NCBI GenBank assembly: GCA_946803715.1 | Contig: CAMPET010000094.1 | Span: 1-28,675, forward strand | Direction of reading: 5' to 3' | DNA: 28,675 nucleotides | From: Beroe ovata | Taxonomy: Eukaryota; Ctenophora; Nuda; Beroida; Beroidae | Program-made: the position numbers and the translations under genes | Notes under the pieces: generated by a model | Databases searched by the model: none | Seen by the model: only the letters and a program-made list of their open reading frames with translations | Told to the model about the DNA's origin: nothing | Shown here: one piece after another, positions 1-11,596 of the stretch | Layout of the letters: every line of letters starts with the position of its first letter | Numbering within the stretch: position 1 is the first letter of the stretch

Positions 1-36
1 AGAAACAGTGGACAGATAACATCCGGCAAGCACGCA

Positions 37-1431
37 AGTCGTTAACACTATAGAGCCGCGCAGCGCTCGCGCTTGCGGAGTATATCGGTCGGTCACGCAT
101 GTTCTGAGAACATTGTTCTCGCGCTGCGTGATCGTAACCAAAATCGTAACCAAAATCGAATTAGAAGTGCTCCGCAGGCGCTGCTTCTTTGTGCATACGT
201 TGCGCGGCCCTTATTTAATATTTTTGATTTTACTCCCGCGCTGCGTGACCCAAATTGCAAATACTCCGCGCTTGCCGGATGTTATCTGTCCACTGTTTCT
301 TGCGCGCGGCCCGCGCGCCTTCATCGAAGGCGCGCGCGCCGCGCGCAAGAAACAGTGGACAGATAACATCCGGCAGCTCCGCGCGCGCTGCGCGTACGTC
401 GCGTCTCCGTGGTTTGGACTTTCTACGACACGACGCGACTTTTCAGTTTATTGAGTAGAATAGGGGCGCGCATTGCATTTGCATTGCGCAACGTGTGTTT
501 CTCTGTTCTTGTCGATCTATGATATAGACTCTGTCGAGAATTTCGTCGCGTCGCGTCGCGCGCGGCGCAAACTTATTCTCAGCCGCAAACTTATTCTTCG
601 CGGCTTGCATCAGCGGTCTGGCATCGTCCGACAACTCTGTTCTGATCTTGTGCGCCGCGTCTTCATCGCGCGTCGAGAGCCGATCACGAAACATGATGGA
701 GGCGCGCGCCGCGAGAAACATGTTTCTTTGCAGATGTGAGATCATAAAATCTGACAAGCGATAAAATCTGACAAGCGCGCGCATGGCGCAGTCAGGCCGC
801 GCCCGCACTGCGCGGCCCGGCCAGAGGATGTTCTCGTGCTGCATGACCGGCCATGAAATACTTTAACTTATAGTTAATGTTATTGTCAGATTTTATCTGA
901 CCTCAGTTTCTCGCGCGCGAGAAACAGGTCAGGACTCAGGTAACATCTGACAATTATAGTTATACTTATACTCCGCGCGCGCTGCGCGGCTAGGCTCCGG
1001 CCCGTGGTCTAAAAATGGGCCGTGGTCTAACGACAATTTCACAGTCACTTGCCGTCACACTTGTGCCAGTGTCACTGTTATTGTTTAGTTGACAGGCATG
1101 AGGCAACTTTAAGTTCAACTTCAAGTTCAATGTTCAAGAAGATTGAAATTGAATTGTTGACAATGACAATTTTACTTTTTAGTTTTACTGTTGAAGTTGA
1201 ACAACGAGTGAACGGGGGTTTAAAAAGTAAACTAGTTTAAAAAGTAAACTAGTATTACTAGTAAAACTAAGCATACTTGCAACACAAGCTTGAAGTTGAA
1301 GCTGTTTTGTTTTTGTGAAACTAAATGGCTCACTGTATTTGTAAGTGGCTCAATAAGACTAAGAGTAAGTTGTGACTTTGAAAAGTCATTGATTATGACA
1401 CTCATACTCATAATCATATTGTTTTGTCTTT
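37..1431 (+). repeat. Dispersed CGCG-rich repeat, copy 1
   Basis: This stretch matches 4302-5571 in the same orientation and order. Both begin with gttaRcactatagagccg, continue through CGCG-rich blocks, pass a motif rich in ctttaagtt and gattgaaattgaattg, and end with ggctcactgtatttgtaag and a tail ending ttgttttgtcttt. Copy 1 stops at a single N (1432), so its right end is an assembly junction. Bases 1-29 are one arm of the same family's inverted repeat, so the repeat continues left of the window. The open frames in it are short, overlap in several frames, and resemble no protein I know. I see no transposase or reverse transcriptase, so it may be a non-autonomous element. The family is unidentified. 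Confidence 0.8.
274..374. repeat. 101-nt near-perfect hairpin inside repeat copy 1
   Basis: Two 37-nt arms (274-310 and 338-374) are exact reverse complements. Each starts or ends with gccggatgttatctgtcc and continues into a gcgcgcggc block. A second inverted repeat lies inside the loop: gcgcgccttc (313-322) and gaaggcgcgc (326-335), with a 3-nt loop. Single arms or damaged versions occur at 1-29, about 4548-4640, 5257-5284 and 24156-24238. This looks like the palindromic core of a MITE-like element. A cruciform or a small-RNA hairpin is possible but not shown. Confidence 0.85.
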
Positions 1432-1432
1432 N

Positions 1433-2957
<1,525 letters not shown>

Positions 2958-4301
2958 CAAGACAGCTGGCTACTGCTGCAGAATCTTGATCGCTGAGAAG
3001 ATTATACTGCCCTGGGGAGTAGATTGAGATTCGCAAAACTTTCCGAAGAGTCAAATCTTTGATTTTCATTGGATACGGAAGTTTTGATCCTGCGATGATC
3101 AATTACTATGAATCACTTATATGCATACTTATCATAACTATGTTATTGTAATTAGGTAACTAATTTGATTGTAAATTTGATTGAATGCGGTATGCCAATT
3201 ATCATATCATGATCGTGCTTAGAATACTATGGTATTTTCTTTACATCCATCACGTGTTCATAGTGATAGTTGTATAATTTCTGTGGTATAAACCGACAGA
3301 TTATGATATCGTGATGGTAATATTTTACTTTTTTGTGATTTTTGCATGTACTTTAATCATGATTTAGTGATTATTTATATATATATGATGTTATGAAGCA
3401 GCTCATATCTAATATCTATACATATTTGATCGAAGGAGTATCGTAGATATTATCATACTTTGAGATAAATCACCTTCATCATGAGTATCGTTGTTTTTTC
3501 GGGTTATTAGTTTGATTATTATGTATAACCCCTGCAGTTTGTTTGTACGTCATATTTGCAGCTACTGTTATCAAGTCAATAAGTTAAACCGCAGTTTGAT
3601 AAGTTTGTTTACTTTTTATGACATGTTCAAAACGCCTTTCACCAGAAATTCCAAGCATTAGTCATCAATTCAGCTCTGAGGTCGAAATTTCTTGAGTTGG
3701 AATTTTTGTTGAAGGCGGTATATTAGATTGAAGATATAATTAGAGCCAGTGTTGAACTTATATTATTTCGGGACTTGTATTCTGTATAAAGATGTGTGAT
3801 GGCCGTCAGACGTATTTGTATGCAAGCTATTTGAAAGAGTATATTATGCCTTAACGTGTATTGGATAAGACCTTTTTATGATTGAAATTTTAGCGTGCAG
3901 TAATTTGTAATAAGCGTTGTTTCCATGGTAACAGAAATCGTTTTTATAGTTGACTTCTTATTAAATTCCCAACAGACTTATAGGATAACTTCAGATTTTT
4001 TGTCAAAATATATATTTAACTGGAGATTGTATACTATCAGCGCAAAACTTTTTGTCTTCTACTTTATACTTTGATAGCTTGAACGACGTAATATGATCGT
4101 CGATTAGATCATATATTGAGAAAGCAATGTTTATCATTATGTACCATCAATCGCAATCATAGTTTTTCAGATATTTATTTCATCGTTTGAATTTGAAAAA
4201 GTTCGAATTTGCGGTAGTGCACGCGTTGCGTTTGCGCTCCCCGTGGTGTATTCTGAGATCTCATTAGAATCATTATGTTAACAGTAACACTGAAATGTGA
4301 A
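2958..4301. other. AT-rich 3' UTR/intergenic stretch, no gene seen
   Basis: No open frame of note and no splice-site pattern that makes a protein. The first part is presumably the 3' UTR of the gene ending at 2957. I found no clear AATAAA. The rest is AT-rich spacer up to the second repeat copy. Confidence 0.6.
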
Positions 4302-5571
4302 AAGTCGTTAGCACTATAGAGCCGCGCAGCGCTTGCGGAGTATTTCGGTCGGTCACGCATGTTCTCGCCTTGCGCGTACGTGATCGTAACCAAAATTGAA
4401 TTTGAAATATAGTATACTTTGCAACTGCAAGCGATGCTTCTCTGTGCACACGTTGCGCGCGGCCCTTATTTTACTCGAGATCTGAAAAGTCACGGATACG
4501 CGACGCTCAGCGCGCGCGGATTATTTGGCATGGGTCATGTCACGCTTGCCGGATGTTATCTGTCTATAACTGCAGTTATAACTGCAGTTAACTGTTTCCT
4601 GCGCGCGCCTTCATCGAAGATCACCGAAACAGGCCTCTGCAGTCTGCACTACAAAGAAACATGTTTCTCGCGGCGCGCGCGCCTCCACCATGCATCGGCC
4701 CTTGATGAAGACGCGGTGCACAAGAACAGAAAAACAGAGGTGATCGTTTAAAATCTGAGAACACGTTGCGTCGCGTCGTTGCGCGCCCCTATTCTACTCA
4801 TTACTCAATGAACTGAAAACTGAAAAGTCGTACATCGTAGAAAGTCCAAACTTAACAACGGAGATGTACGCGCGCGCCGCGCGGACCGGAATATTTGGGT
4901 CACGCAGCGCGGGAGTGGGGACCGGGAAGAATAAAATTAAAATCTGACAATGGACACTGGATTTGGACAAGCGCGCGACGCGATGTTTGATCATGTTCCC
5001 GCGCTGCGTGACCCAAATACTCCGCGCGCGCTGCGCGTCTCCGACCTCCGTGGTCCTTTCTAAGACTTTTCAGTTCACCGAGTATAGAGTAGAACAGGGG
5101 CGCACAACGTGTCGTGTGCACAATGTTCATGTTTGATGTTTCATTGCGCCGCGCGCCGCGCGCGCAGCACCGGGCCTATATTATTTTACTCTGTGTCGTA
5201 AGACTAAGAAGAATCAGTTGCAGTGAGCATGTTCAATGTTCTGGCGCTGCGTGACATTGCCGGATGTTATCTGTCCACTGTTTCTGTCAAGTTGACAGGA
5301 AACTTTAAGTTTAAGTTCAAAAAGATTGAAATTGAATTGTTGACAATTTTAGTTTTGCTGTTCAACAACGAGGGTTTAAAAAGTAAACTTGTTTAAAAAG
5401 TAAACTAGTAAAATAGTAGTAGCTAAACATACTTGCAACACATTCACAAGTTGTTTTGTTTTTGTGAAACTAAATGGCTCACTGTATTTGTAAGTGGCTC
5501 ACTAAGAGTAAGTTGTGACTTTGAAAAGTTATTATGACACTCATACTCATAATCATATTGTTTTGTCTTTG
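4302..5571 (+). repeat. Dispersed CGCG-rich repeat, copy 2
   Basis: Second copy of the element at 37-1431, same orientation, with internal differences: a shorter middle and a tgcagttataactgcagtta insertion that breaks the main palindrome near 4565. It lies between the 3' end of the plus-strand gene and the 3' end of RRM gene A. Its right edge is probably near ttgttttgtcttt (about 5571), after which the sequence differs from copy 1 (which ends at N). No coding capacity is recognised. Confidence 0.8.
4893..5018. repeat. Inverted repeat with 22-nt arms inside repeat copy 2
   Basis: The arms 4893-4914 and 4997-5018 are exact reverse complements and contain gggtcacgcagcgcggga. The same arm sequence occurs once, without its partner, near 233-254 in copy 1. 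This shows that the element is built from several nested palindromes. Confidence 0.8.
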
Positions 5572-5624
5572 AAAAGGCGCACTTGACATAATATGTTACT
5601 GTTAACGACGTACTTTTTTAAGTT

Positions 5625-8600
5625 CTACGGTTCCTTGGCAGCATCAGGTGTGCCCCTGTAAGCAGGAGTTTTTGACGGGTCGGTCAAAATGTTCGCTTTT
5701 GGCAACATGACAGCTTTCTGAATTTCAGCGACAAGTTCCGCTGCTGGTCGTGATGGCGCAACGTACGGCGCAGCGGTGGCGCTTCTCGGTGGCGCCGGCA
5801 CAGCGTGAAGGTCAGGTCGCTGGGATTTAGCATACCCGTATCCTCCAGCGTCGAGCTCATCGTAAGGGTCGGCAGCAGGGGCCGGGGCCGTCTCCATCGC
5901 TTGGTAGTTGTACGGGTCATACGCTGGATTTGTCGCAGCGCGAGCGTATGGATCGGCGACTGCAGCTGGATGGCGCGGAACCCGAGGATCAGGCGCACTC
6001 CGAGTTTCGTACTCATACTCGGGGGGAGCGCGTCGGGGCGGCACTCTCCGGGCAGCATATGGGTCGGCAGCCCTGGGATCTGGTCTGGTGGCATATGCAG
6101 GGCGGGCTCTGCCACCCCGCGCTAGTTGAGGCTCCCCCACATACTCCCTTCTTGCAGGAGCAGCGTACGATTCATTGGGATCATACTCATAGTCATACCT
6201 CGGATCCCGGTAGCTGGGTTCAGGGGGTCGTGGTGCTCTTGGGTCGCGAGCTGGTTCCGGGGTACTTGGCGGCTCAGCTGGCGCAGGTGGGGCGGGTGCA
6301 GGGGGTGGAGGAGTGGGCGGGGGTGCTGCACTCGATTCCGTGGAGGTCGCCGGCGGGAGTGGTGGAGCGTAAGGGTCGGGAGGAGGGGCTGCTGCAACGG
6401 CGTACCCATCAGTGGGTTGTGCTGCTGCTGCGTAGGGATCACTGTAGTAGTAATATGGGTCCCTGGCAGGGGCAGCATATGGGTCCCTGGGTGGTGCAGC
6501 TGCAGGCTTTACTTCACTACCTGCATAGGGGTCTGCAGGTTCAGCATATGGTATTGGTTCTCGTGCCCTAGCAACTCGTGGATCTCTAGAGTAAGGGTCT
6601 CTTGCCGGTGGGGCATGATAGTGAGCTCTAGCCCTCGGTGCATATGGGTCCCTCCTAATCCTATAGGGAGGGTAGTAGGGGTCGTCATAGTACGGGTCGT
6701 CATAGTACGGGTCGTCATAGTACGGGTCACGCGGAGGAGGTCTCCTCCCACGGCGAGGCCTCCTCTCCGCGTAGTAGTAACTCTCCTCGTAGCTGTACGG
6801 GTCATCCTCCCCCTCCCCTCCCTCGTGCTGGACTCGTCCTCGCTTACTCGCTCGTCCGCCACCGCCCCGGCCACCGAACGGATGCTCCGCCTGGCCCTTG
6901 TAGCCGACTCTCCCTGTCGGAGTGTGAAGGGTAAGATGCCACACTCACCAGTGAACTTGGGGACAGGAGGGAATCTCAACATAATTTAAGAACTGAGATT
7001 CGCGATGTGGAATTGAACTTACGGAGACGTTTCTTCCGGTGAGTTAGTTGGATTTTGAGCGTAGCACCTCCGTGAGTCGTGCCATCCAGCTCCATGCAAG
7101 CACGCTTAGCATCATACATTTCGGACATCTCAACAAACGCGTAACCTGTGCAGAAAAACATGAGCCGAGCCCGCACATCAATCCTAGTTCTACCTATTCA
7201 CTATGATTCTAAAACGAAGATAGATCAAGATGTTTAGAGTACCTGCATTGGGAGTCACCGGAAGCCAAACATCCACAACATCACCGTACGGTTCAAACAA
7301 ATCCCGGAGCATTTCCTTCGAGTTGGTCATCTCCGAAGTGATGTCACCGACGTAGATCCTCGGCTTTGCAGCCTTTTGCTCATCTTCCTCCTCATTATCG
7401 GGAGGATAAGCTGTCTCGTAGAGATCAGCCTCCTGGATCAGAAATGGGATAAGAAAACGGATAACAATCTTAAATCAAGTTTAAATTGAGACGGAGACAA
7501 AAAAGGAGGGATTTCACTTCTATCAAGTGATATTTTACAAGTTTCACTGGACGAATCGTCCTTAAATTATATCAATTCAATGGAAGACTCGTCACTTACA
7601 TCCCAGTCGTCGTGGTATCCTTTGGGTCGTCCAGCACGGCCCCGTCCTCCACCACCACGACCCCGTGCACCACCCCCTGCACCACCTCGACCACCTCGAC
7701 CAGGTTTACCACCCTCCTCGCGAGGCTTGGTCTTCTCGATCCTGTCGGTAGAGGTTGGTTAGAAATTGTGTTCGTTCAACTAAAACTATAATGACTAATG
7801 ACTATAGTTTGAAAAACTCACTCTTTGGAACGAATAAAGGTAACCTCATGCTCACCTGATTGTTTGCCCGAAAGCTTCTGTATTGTGCAGACCTTGCAAC
7901 GCCGCATTTGCCTGCTCCGCATCAGCGTACTGCAGGAAGGCATATCCAGGGGGATCCCTGGCGATCCACACGTCAACCACCTCTCCGTACACATTGAAAT
8001 AGTCCTCCATCTCCTTCCTCGTGACTGCCTCGTCCTCTGGGAGACCCGCTACAAACAGACGAGGAGAATCCTCCATACCTGAGGACAGAGAGTGAGAGGT
8101 TTTTCCTAAACGTAAAAATGAATTCTAAGTGGAATCATACGCATTGTCAGTTGATTCATACCTTTGCCGCCACCATTAGCGCCACCCTTTTTACCGCCAC
8201 CCCTCGCTCCTCTGCCCCCGCCACCGCCTCCTCCCCCTCTCCCGCCTCGGCCACGCCCACGCCCGCCTCTACCACCACGGGCTCTGCCATCGTCTGATTG
8301 CTTCCGAGTTTTCTCCAGCCTAGAAAAGAGAATTGTTGTTTACGGTTATGTTATGGCGCGAGTCGCGACTTGAACTGATTTTGGGAGAATTCGCTAATAT
8401 TGATACCAATACGACAGCAATATGTCATGGAAATGCACACCTGATAGTCACTCCAAAAGCTTCCGTTTCATGGAGAGCATTTATCGCATCCGTTGCGTTT
8501 TCAGCATTTTCAAACTCCACAAACGCATAACCGGGAGGGTCCTTCGCAACCCAGATGTCGACGACCTCCCCATACGGGGCGAACACGGACTCTATTTCCC

Positions 8601-8667
8601 ACTTTTGGGGAACTCGATCGTCCGGGAGTCCCCCAACGAAGAGACGAGGGGAGTCGTCTGTGGCCAT
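5625..8667 (-). CDS. RRM gene A: three-RRM protein with RG linkers and a DPY-rich tail
   Basis: Seven exons: 8441-8667, 8162-8319, 7856-8078, 7600-7741, 7243-7432, 7023-7145 and 5625-6913 (phases 2,1,2,0,1,1), giving 783 aa. RRM1 is about residues 6-76 (RNP2 RLFVGGL; DIWVAKDPPGYAFVEF). An RG/GGR linker spans about 77-128. RRM2 is about 134-203 (DVWIARDPPGYAFLQY), followed by a second RG linker (about 204-250). RRM3 is about 274-349 (RIYVGDI; RNP1 GYAFVEM), split by an intron just before RNP1. The tail, 356-783, is Tyr/Pro/Ala/Arg-rich with sixteen DPY tripeptides. RRM1 and RRM2 resemble SRSF3/SRSF7 RRMs, but there is no RS domain. I infer an RNA-binding, condensate-prone nuclear or granule protein. 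The start ATG follows MATDDSPRLFV and lies 4 nt after a splice-acceptor TAG. Exon closure in frame makes the model secure; the function is inference. Confidence 0.88.
6681..6725 (-). repeat. Perfect 15-bp tandem triplet inside gene A
   Basis: Three exact copies of gtcgtcatagtacgg encode repeated DDPYY units in the tail of RRM gene A. Perfect DNA identity points to recent slippage, so the number of DPY units is likely to vary between alleles. Confidence 0.9.
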
Positions 8668-8671
8668 ACAG

Positions 8672-8673
8672 CT
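8672..8673 (-). promoter_or_regulatory. Candidate splice acceptor next to the gene A start
   Basis: On the minus strand, a pyrimidine-rich run (caacttcccctag) ends 4 nt before the ATG at 8667. It may be a spliced-leader trans-splice site or the end of a 5'-UTR intron. The same arrangement recurs at the other genes of this window. Confidence 0.5.
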
Positions 8674-8829
8674 AGGGGAAGTTGGAGACTTTGTGTGTGT
8701 GTGTGAGTGAGGAGATTTAAGTTGTGGGAAAAGGAATCATTGAGCAAATGCAGTAAACACTTACACTAACAGTGGAGGGAACAGGACCTAGACCCATATC
8801 ATGACCACGCCCTTTTGCTCAGGAGTTCG

Positions 8830-8949
8830 AAAATTTGCGCGACAAGTGCCATCAAAGTTTGCGCGATTACTGCTACCAAAATTTGCACGAATGCGGGAAA
8901 TAAAATTTGCGCGACGGCAAGTATCAAAATTTGCGCGAGACGCGACATT
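8830..8949. repeat. Five-unit 24-bp tandem array with fixed core TTTGCRCGA
   Basis: The core TTTGCGCGA, or TTTGCACGA once, starts at 8834, 8858, 8882, 8906 and 8930, exactly 24 bp apart. Each is preceded by aaa or aaaa, and the remaining 10 or so bases differ between units. A sixth partial core (TTTGCACAT) sits at 8958. The array lies about 160 bp upstream of the gene A start, between gene A and the 3' end of REXO2. Because the core stays fixed while the filler drifts, it looks like a protein-binding array. Read on the plus strand it also gives an open frame with K-F-A-R every eight residues, without a signal peptide. Confidence 0.8.
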
Positions 8950-9374
8950 CGCACCTATTTGCACATTTTATTCAGAGTATGTTATTTGATTGTGATTTTC
9001 ATTTGACTGTTAATGATTCTTCGGATATTTTTCCTATTAAATGTAGGAAGTTTTTCAGGTTGAAGAGGTCCCAGGATCCGTTTACCTTCACATAAATCAA
9101 ATCAGATATTTGGTGTGGCAAAAAATTGACATCATAATACATCTAACCAACTGCAAACAATATTGCAGTACTTACCACTCTTCAAAATTAAATACTATTA
9201 GAAAATCCATTTAATTTCGTTGATTTCCAAGATAAAGTCATCAATCTTCAAGGGGATACCGGATACCCAAAACAATTAAGTCTGGGGCGTGTTTGGGATG
9301 CTCATAGAAGATCAGGTTGAATTCGGACAAGAGAGTTCAGAATCATTTCTTCGCATACTCGTGATAACGGAGAA
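8950..9374. other. Spacer downstream of REXO2, no gene seen
   Basis: AT-rich sequence between the REXO2 stop (9375-9377) and the 24-bp array. It probably contains the REXO2 3' UTR. No coding or RNA-gene signal was found. Confidence 0.5.
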
Positions 9375-11296
9375 CTAATTTCCGAAGAGAGTTATGTTTT
9401 TCCCATTCACGCTGACGTTTACCGGGCCCCTGGGCTCCACTCGATGAACTTCTCCCCCCTCTTCCTCCTTCTTGTCCGCGGTACCCTCATCGGAAACACA
9501 CATTTTGTGTGACTTCATACTCGCTTCATAGTTGTTCAACACAGAATCAAACGCCTCTGAGAAGTGGCAATTAACTACTCACTATTCAATATTTACATCA
9601 ATATAGTCACGGTAAAGCGGGAAACGTAACAATGTCCATATACAGCTTTACTCTGCCCAACTTGGCATCACTTTGCAGTTGACGACTCTCTAATCTTTAG
9701 TTTAAATGACCGGAAAACAGCAGTGCCGTAAGAACGACGGCCAGGGCCAAGATAACTCTGAGGAATATAGCTTTACCTGGCTCCGACATGATTATTCCCA
9801 GGTCGCCCGAGTACTGATCAGGTGACTTGAATACCGTGTCCTTGTAGTATTGGAGTTCTGTGATACTGCTCCTTATGTCATCCAACGCTCTAGGGGGGGG
9901 GGTAAATGTCACAAACAAATTTCGGGGAAACCTGGGCACTAGACAGTGATGAGTAGATGAGATGGTATAAACGTGTGAAATATTACCGGTGTGAAACTTG
10001 CTGATTACTCTTGTATCTCTCAAAGTTTCGATACCATCGACTGAAATGAGATTTATATTATATTGGGTCTACAAACGTCCCAATCAACATATTGAAAACG
10101 GCGAAAGCAGGTCGTCCCATATCATGAGTTACTTACCTGGCAACATTTCTGATTGTGGACACATCTATGATTCTGTAGTGTAACATGTCAAGGAACTCAG
10201 GCATGTACTTCAGGAGGAACCGTCTGTCACAATGGATAGAATTCCCTGCTAACTCGCACCGACCTGAGGATGGACGTTTCAAGGACGGAAATAAACACTC
10301 CTTAACTTAAATTTCTAAATTAAACATTTCTGAATAGTTTCTCAACTATTATCCGAATCTTTTTCGGAGTGTTTCTGTACAGACCATGAACTGACTTGCC
10401 TTTGGGACAGTATTTAGAGATGAACTCGATCATTCGTTCCTCCACATCACGGCACGACAACTTGCTATCACGACATTGCTGTGTCAGTCCGGTCTTCTTA
10501 TGTTGCTCGGTGCACCACTCCCCCATATTATTAAGTACTTCGTCAGTCTGGATATGAGAAATATGAGAGATCAAATGGGGACAGATTAAACTTTAGATAT
10601 CAAATGGATAAATAGCAATGAATTGATTGATATGAAATATCGATTTGGTGTGACTCAAGTGGAAAAATGAAGCAGGAAAAAGGAGAACGCCTCACCTACA
10701 TGGTTTATGACAAGATTAGGACCCTCCGCAATAATGTTCAGGTGTCTGTCTGTCACGATGCACGCCATTTCCATGATGTAATCCTTGTCAATGTCTAGTC
10801 CTGTCATTTCCAGGTCAACCCAGACAATGTTACTGCTTCTGAGGAATACGGATTGTGATTGAGAGCTTCCTAAGTTGCTCCTTCATTTCATCATCAATTG
10901 AATACAAACTTAGTGATAATATGATGAAAATCACGAGCTGAAAGGAGAGTTTTCCTACAAAGATCGCACTTCTTTACCTCAGCAAAACATTCTTTGGGAC
11001 TCCATTATCCATCGACTGATCTCCGAGACTGTCTCCACATTTTCGCCTCTTGGAGGGAGGAGAAGGGACCTTCACTGTACCAGAGACGTGCTGCTCGGGT
11101 GTGTCTGAAACCTCGCTATCAGCAGAGGTTAGGACGGAATCCGCTATCTCACCTGAAATATGGGTAAAAATCAGAGAATCTGGGTTAATGTTGTCAGTTG
11201 TGATGATTGGAAACTGGGAATTTTGAGTGGAAATACGAACAAACCATCCTCGAGTAGTTTGTCGGGTGCTTTGACCGTTTCGGTAACTTCAGCCAT
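9375..11296 (-). CDS. REXO2: Oligoribonuclease (REXO2-like, DEDDh 3'-5' exonuclease)
   Basis: Eight exons: 11245-11296, 10978-11152, 10700-10838, 10400-10547, 10137-10263, 9987-10040, 9777-9889 and 9375-9556, giving 329 aa. It degrades short RNA oligonucleotides to mononucleotides. The DEDDh residues are visible: D84 and E86 in [12 protein letters not shown]184 in [12 protein letters not shown]231 and D236 in [18 protein letters not shown] and RRWY-like RWYRNF also match the family. The N-terminal 76 residues are acidic and Ser-rich with a KRRK stretch (52-55), which looks nuclear rather than a mitochondrial presequence. The intron after exon 4 uses a GC donor (AAAG|gcaagt), the only phase-compatible choice. 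The last intron is uncertain: if 9557-9776 is not removed, the protein instead ends at 9697 (295 aa) with a hydrophobic tail. The acidic C-terminal extension (271-329) is not in the human protein. Confidence 0.92.
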
Positions 11297-11300
11297 GTTA

Positions 11301-11302
11301 CT
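11301..11302 (-). promoter_or_regulatory. Candidate splice acceptor next to the REXO2 start
   Basis: Minus-strand gctgcag ends 4 nt before the ATG at 11296. The spacing is the same as at RRM genes A and B. Either trans-splicing or a 5'-UTR intron could explain it. Confidence 0.45.
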
Positions 11303-11596
11303 GCAGCTAATTGGAGAGGAATGGGTAAGAATTGGAAATGATAAAATTTGCAGTAAAAGGTCAAAACAATGAAACTGAAATCTACAATCGTATGTTGAGA
11401 GACGCGCGTGCGGCCGATTTGAAAAATATACTCTGATCATCTGAAATTTGCTAGTAATAAGTGATGAGAAGACCTTTTCATAAAAATTGCGGGAAATTCA
11501 TTCATTAGCCAAAATAATTGCATATTCAGACATGAAAAAAAGGTATAAAAACGGGAATGAAAAGCATCATCGATGACAAATCTTAACATACGCAAG

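Noticed and set aside
113-844. Open frames in the CGCG-rich region
   Set aside because: They overlap in several frames, are made of repeat and palindrome sequence shared with 4302-5571, and are Arg/Ala-rich from CGCG composition only.
6126-6989. 287-aa plus-strand open frame (and others at 5930-6571, 5805-6125)
   Set aside because: They are antisense to the DPY-rich last exon of gene A. GC-rich low-complexity coding DNA stays open in other frames. Their products look like no protein and have no splice support.
8830-8949. E2F sites in the 24-bp array
   Set aside because: TTTGCGCG does not fit TTTSSCGC on either strand at the fixed core. The binding factor, if any, is unknown.
8801-8989. KFAR-repeat open frame as a neuropeptide-type precursor
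   Set aside because: There is no signal peptide and no regular dibasic or amidation sites. The periodicity is explained by the 24-bp DNA repeat being a multiple of three.
9697-9776. Hydrophobic C-terminus as the normal end of REXO2
   Set aside because: A strong donor (CCAG|gtaaag) precedes it, and an acceptor at 9557 joins in phase to another 60-codon exon with a charged, protein-like product. I keep it only as a possible retained-intron isoform.
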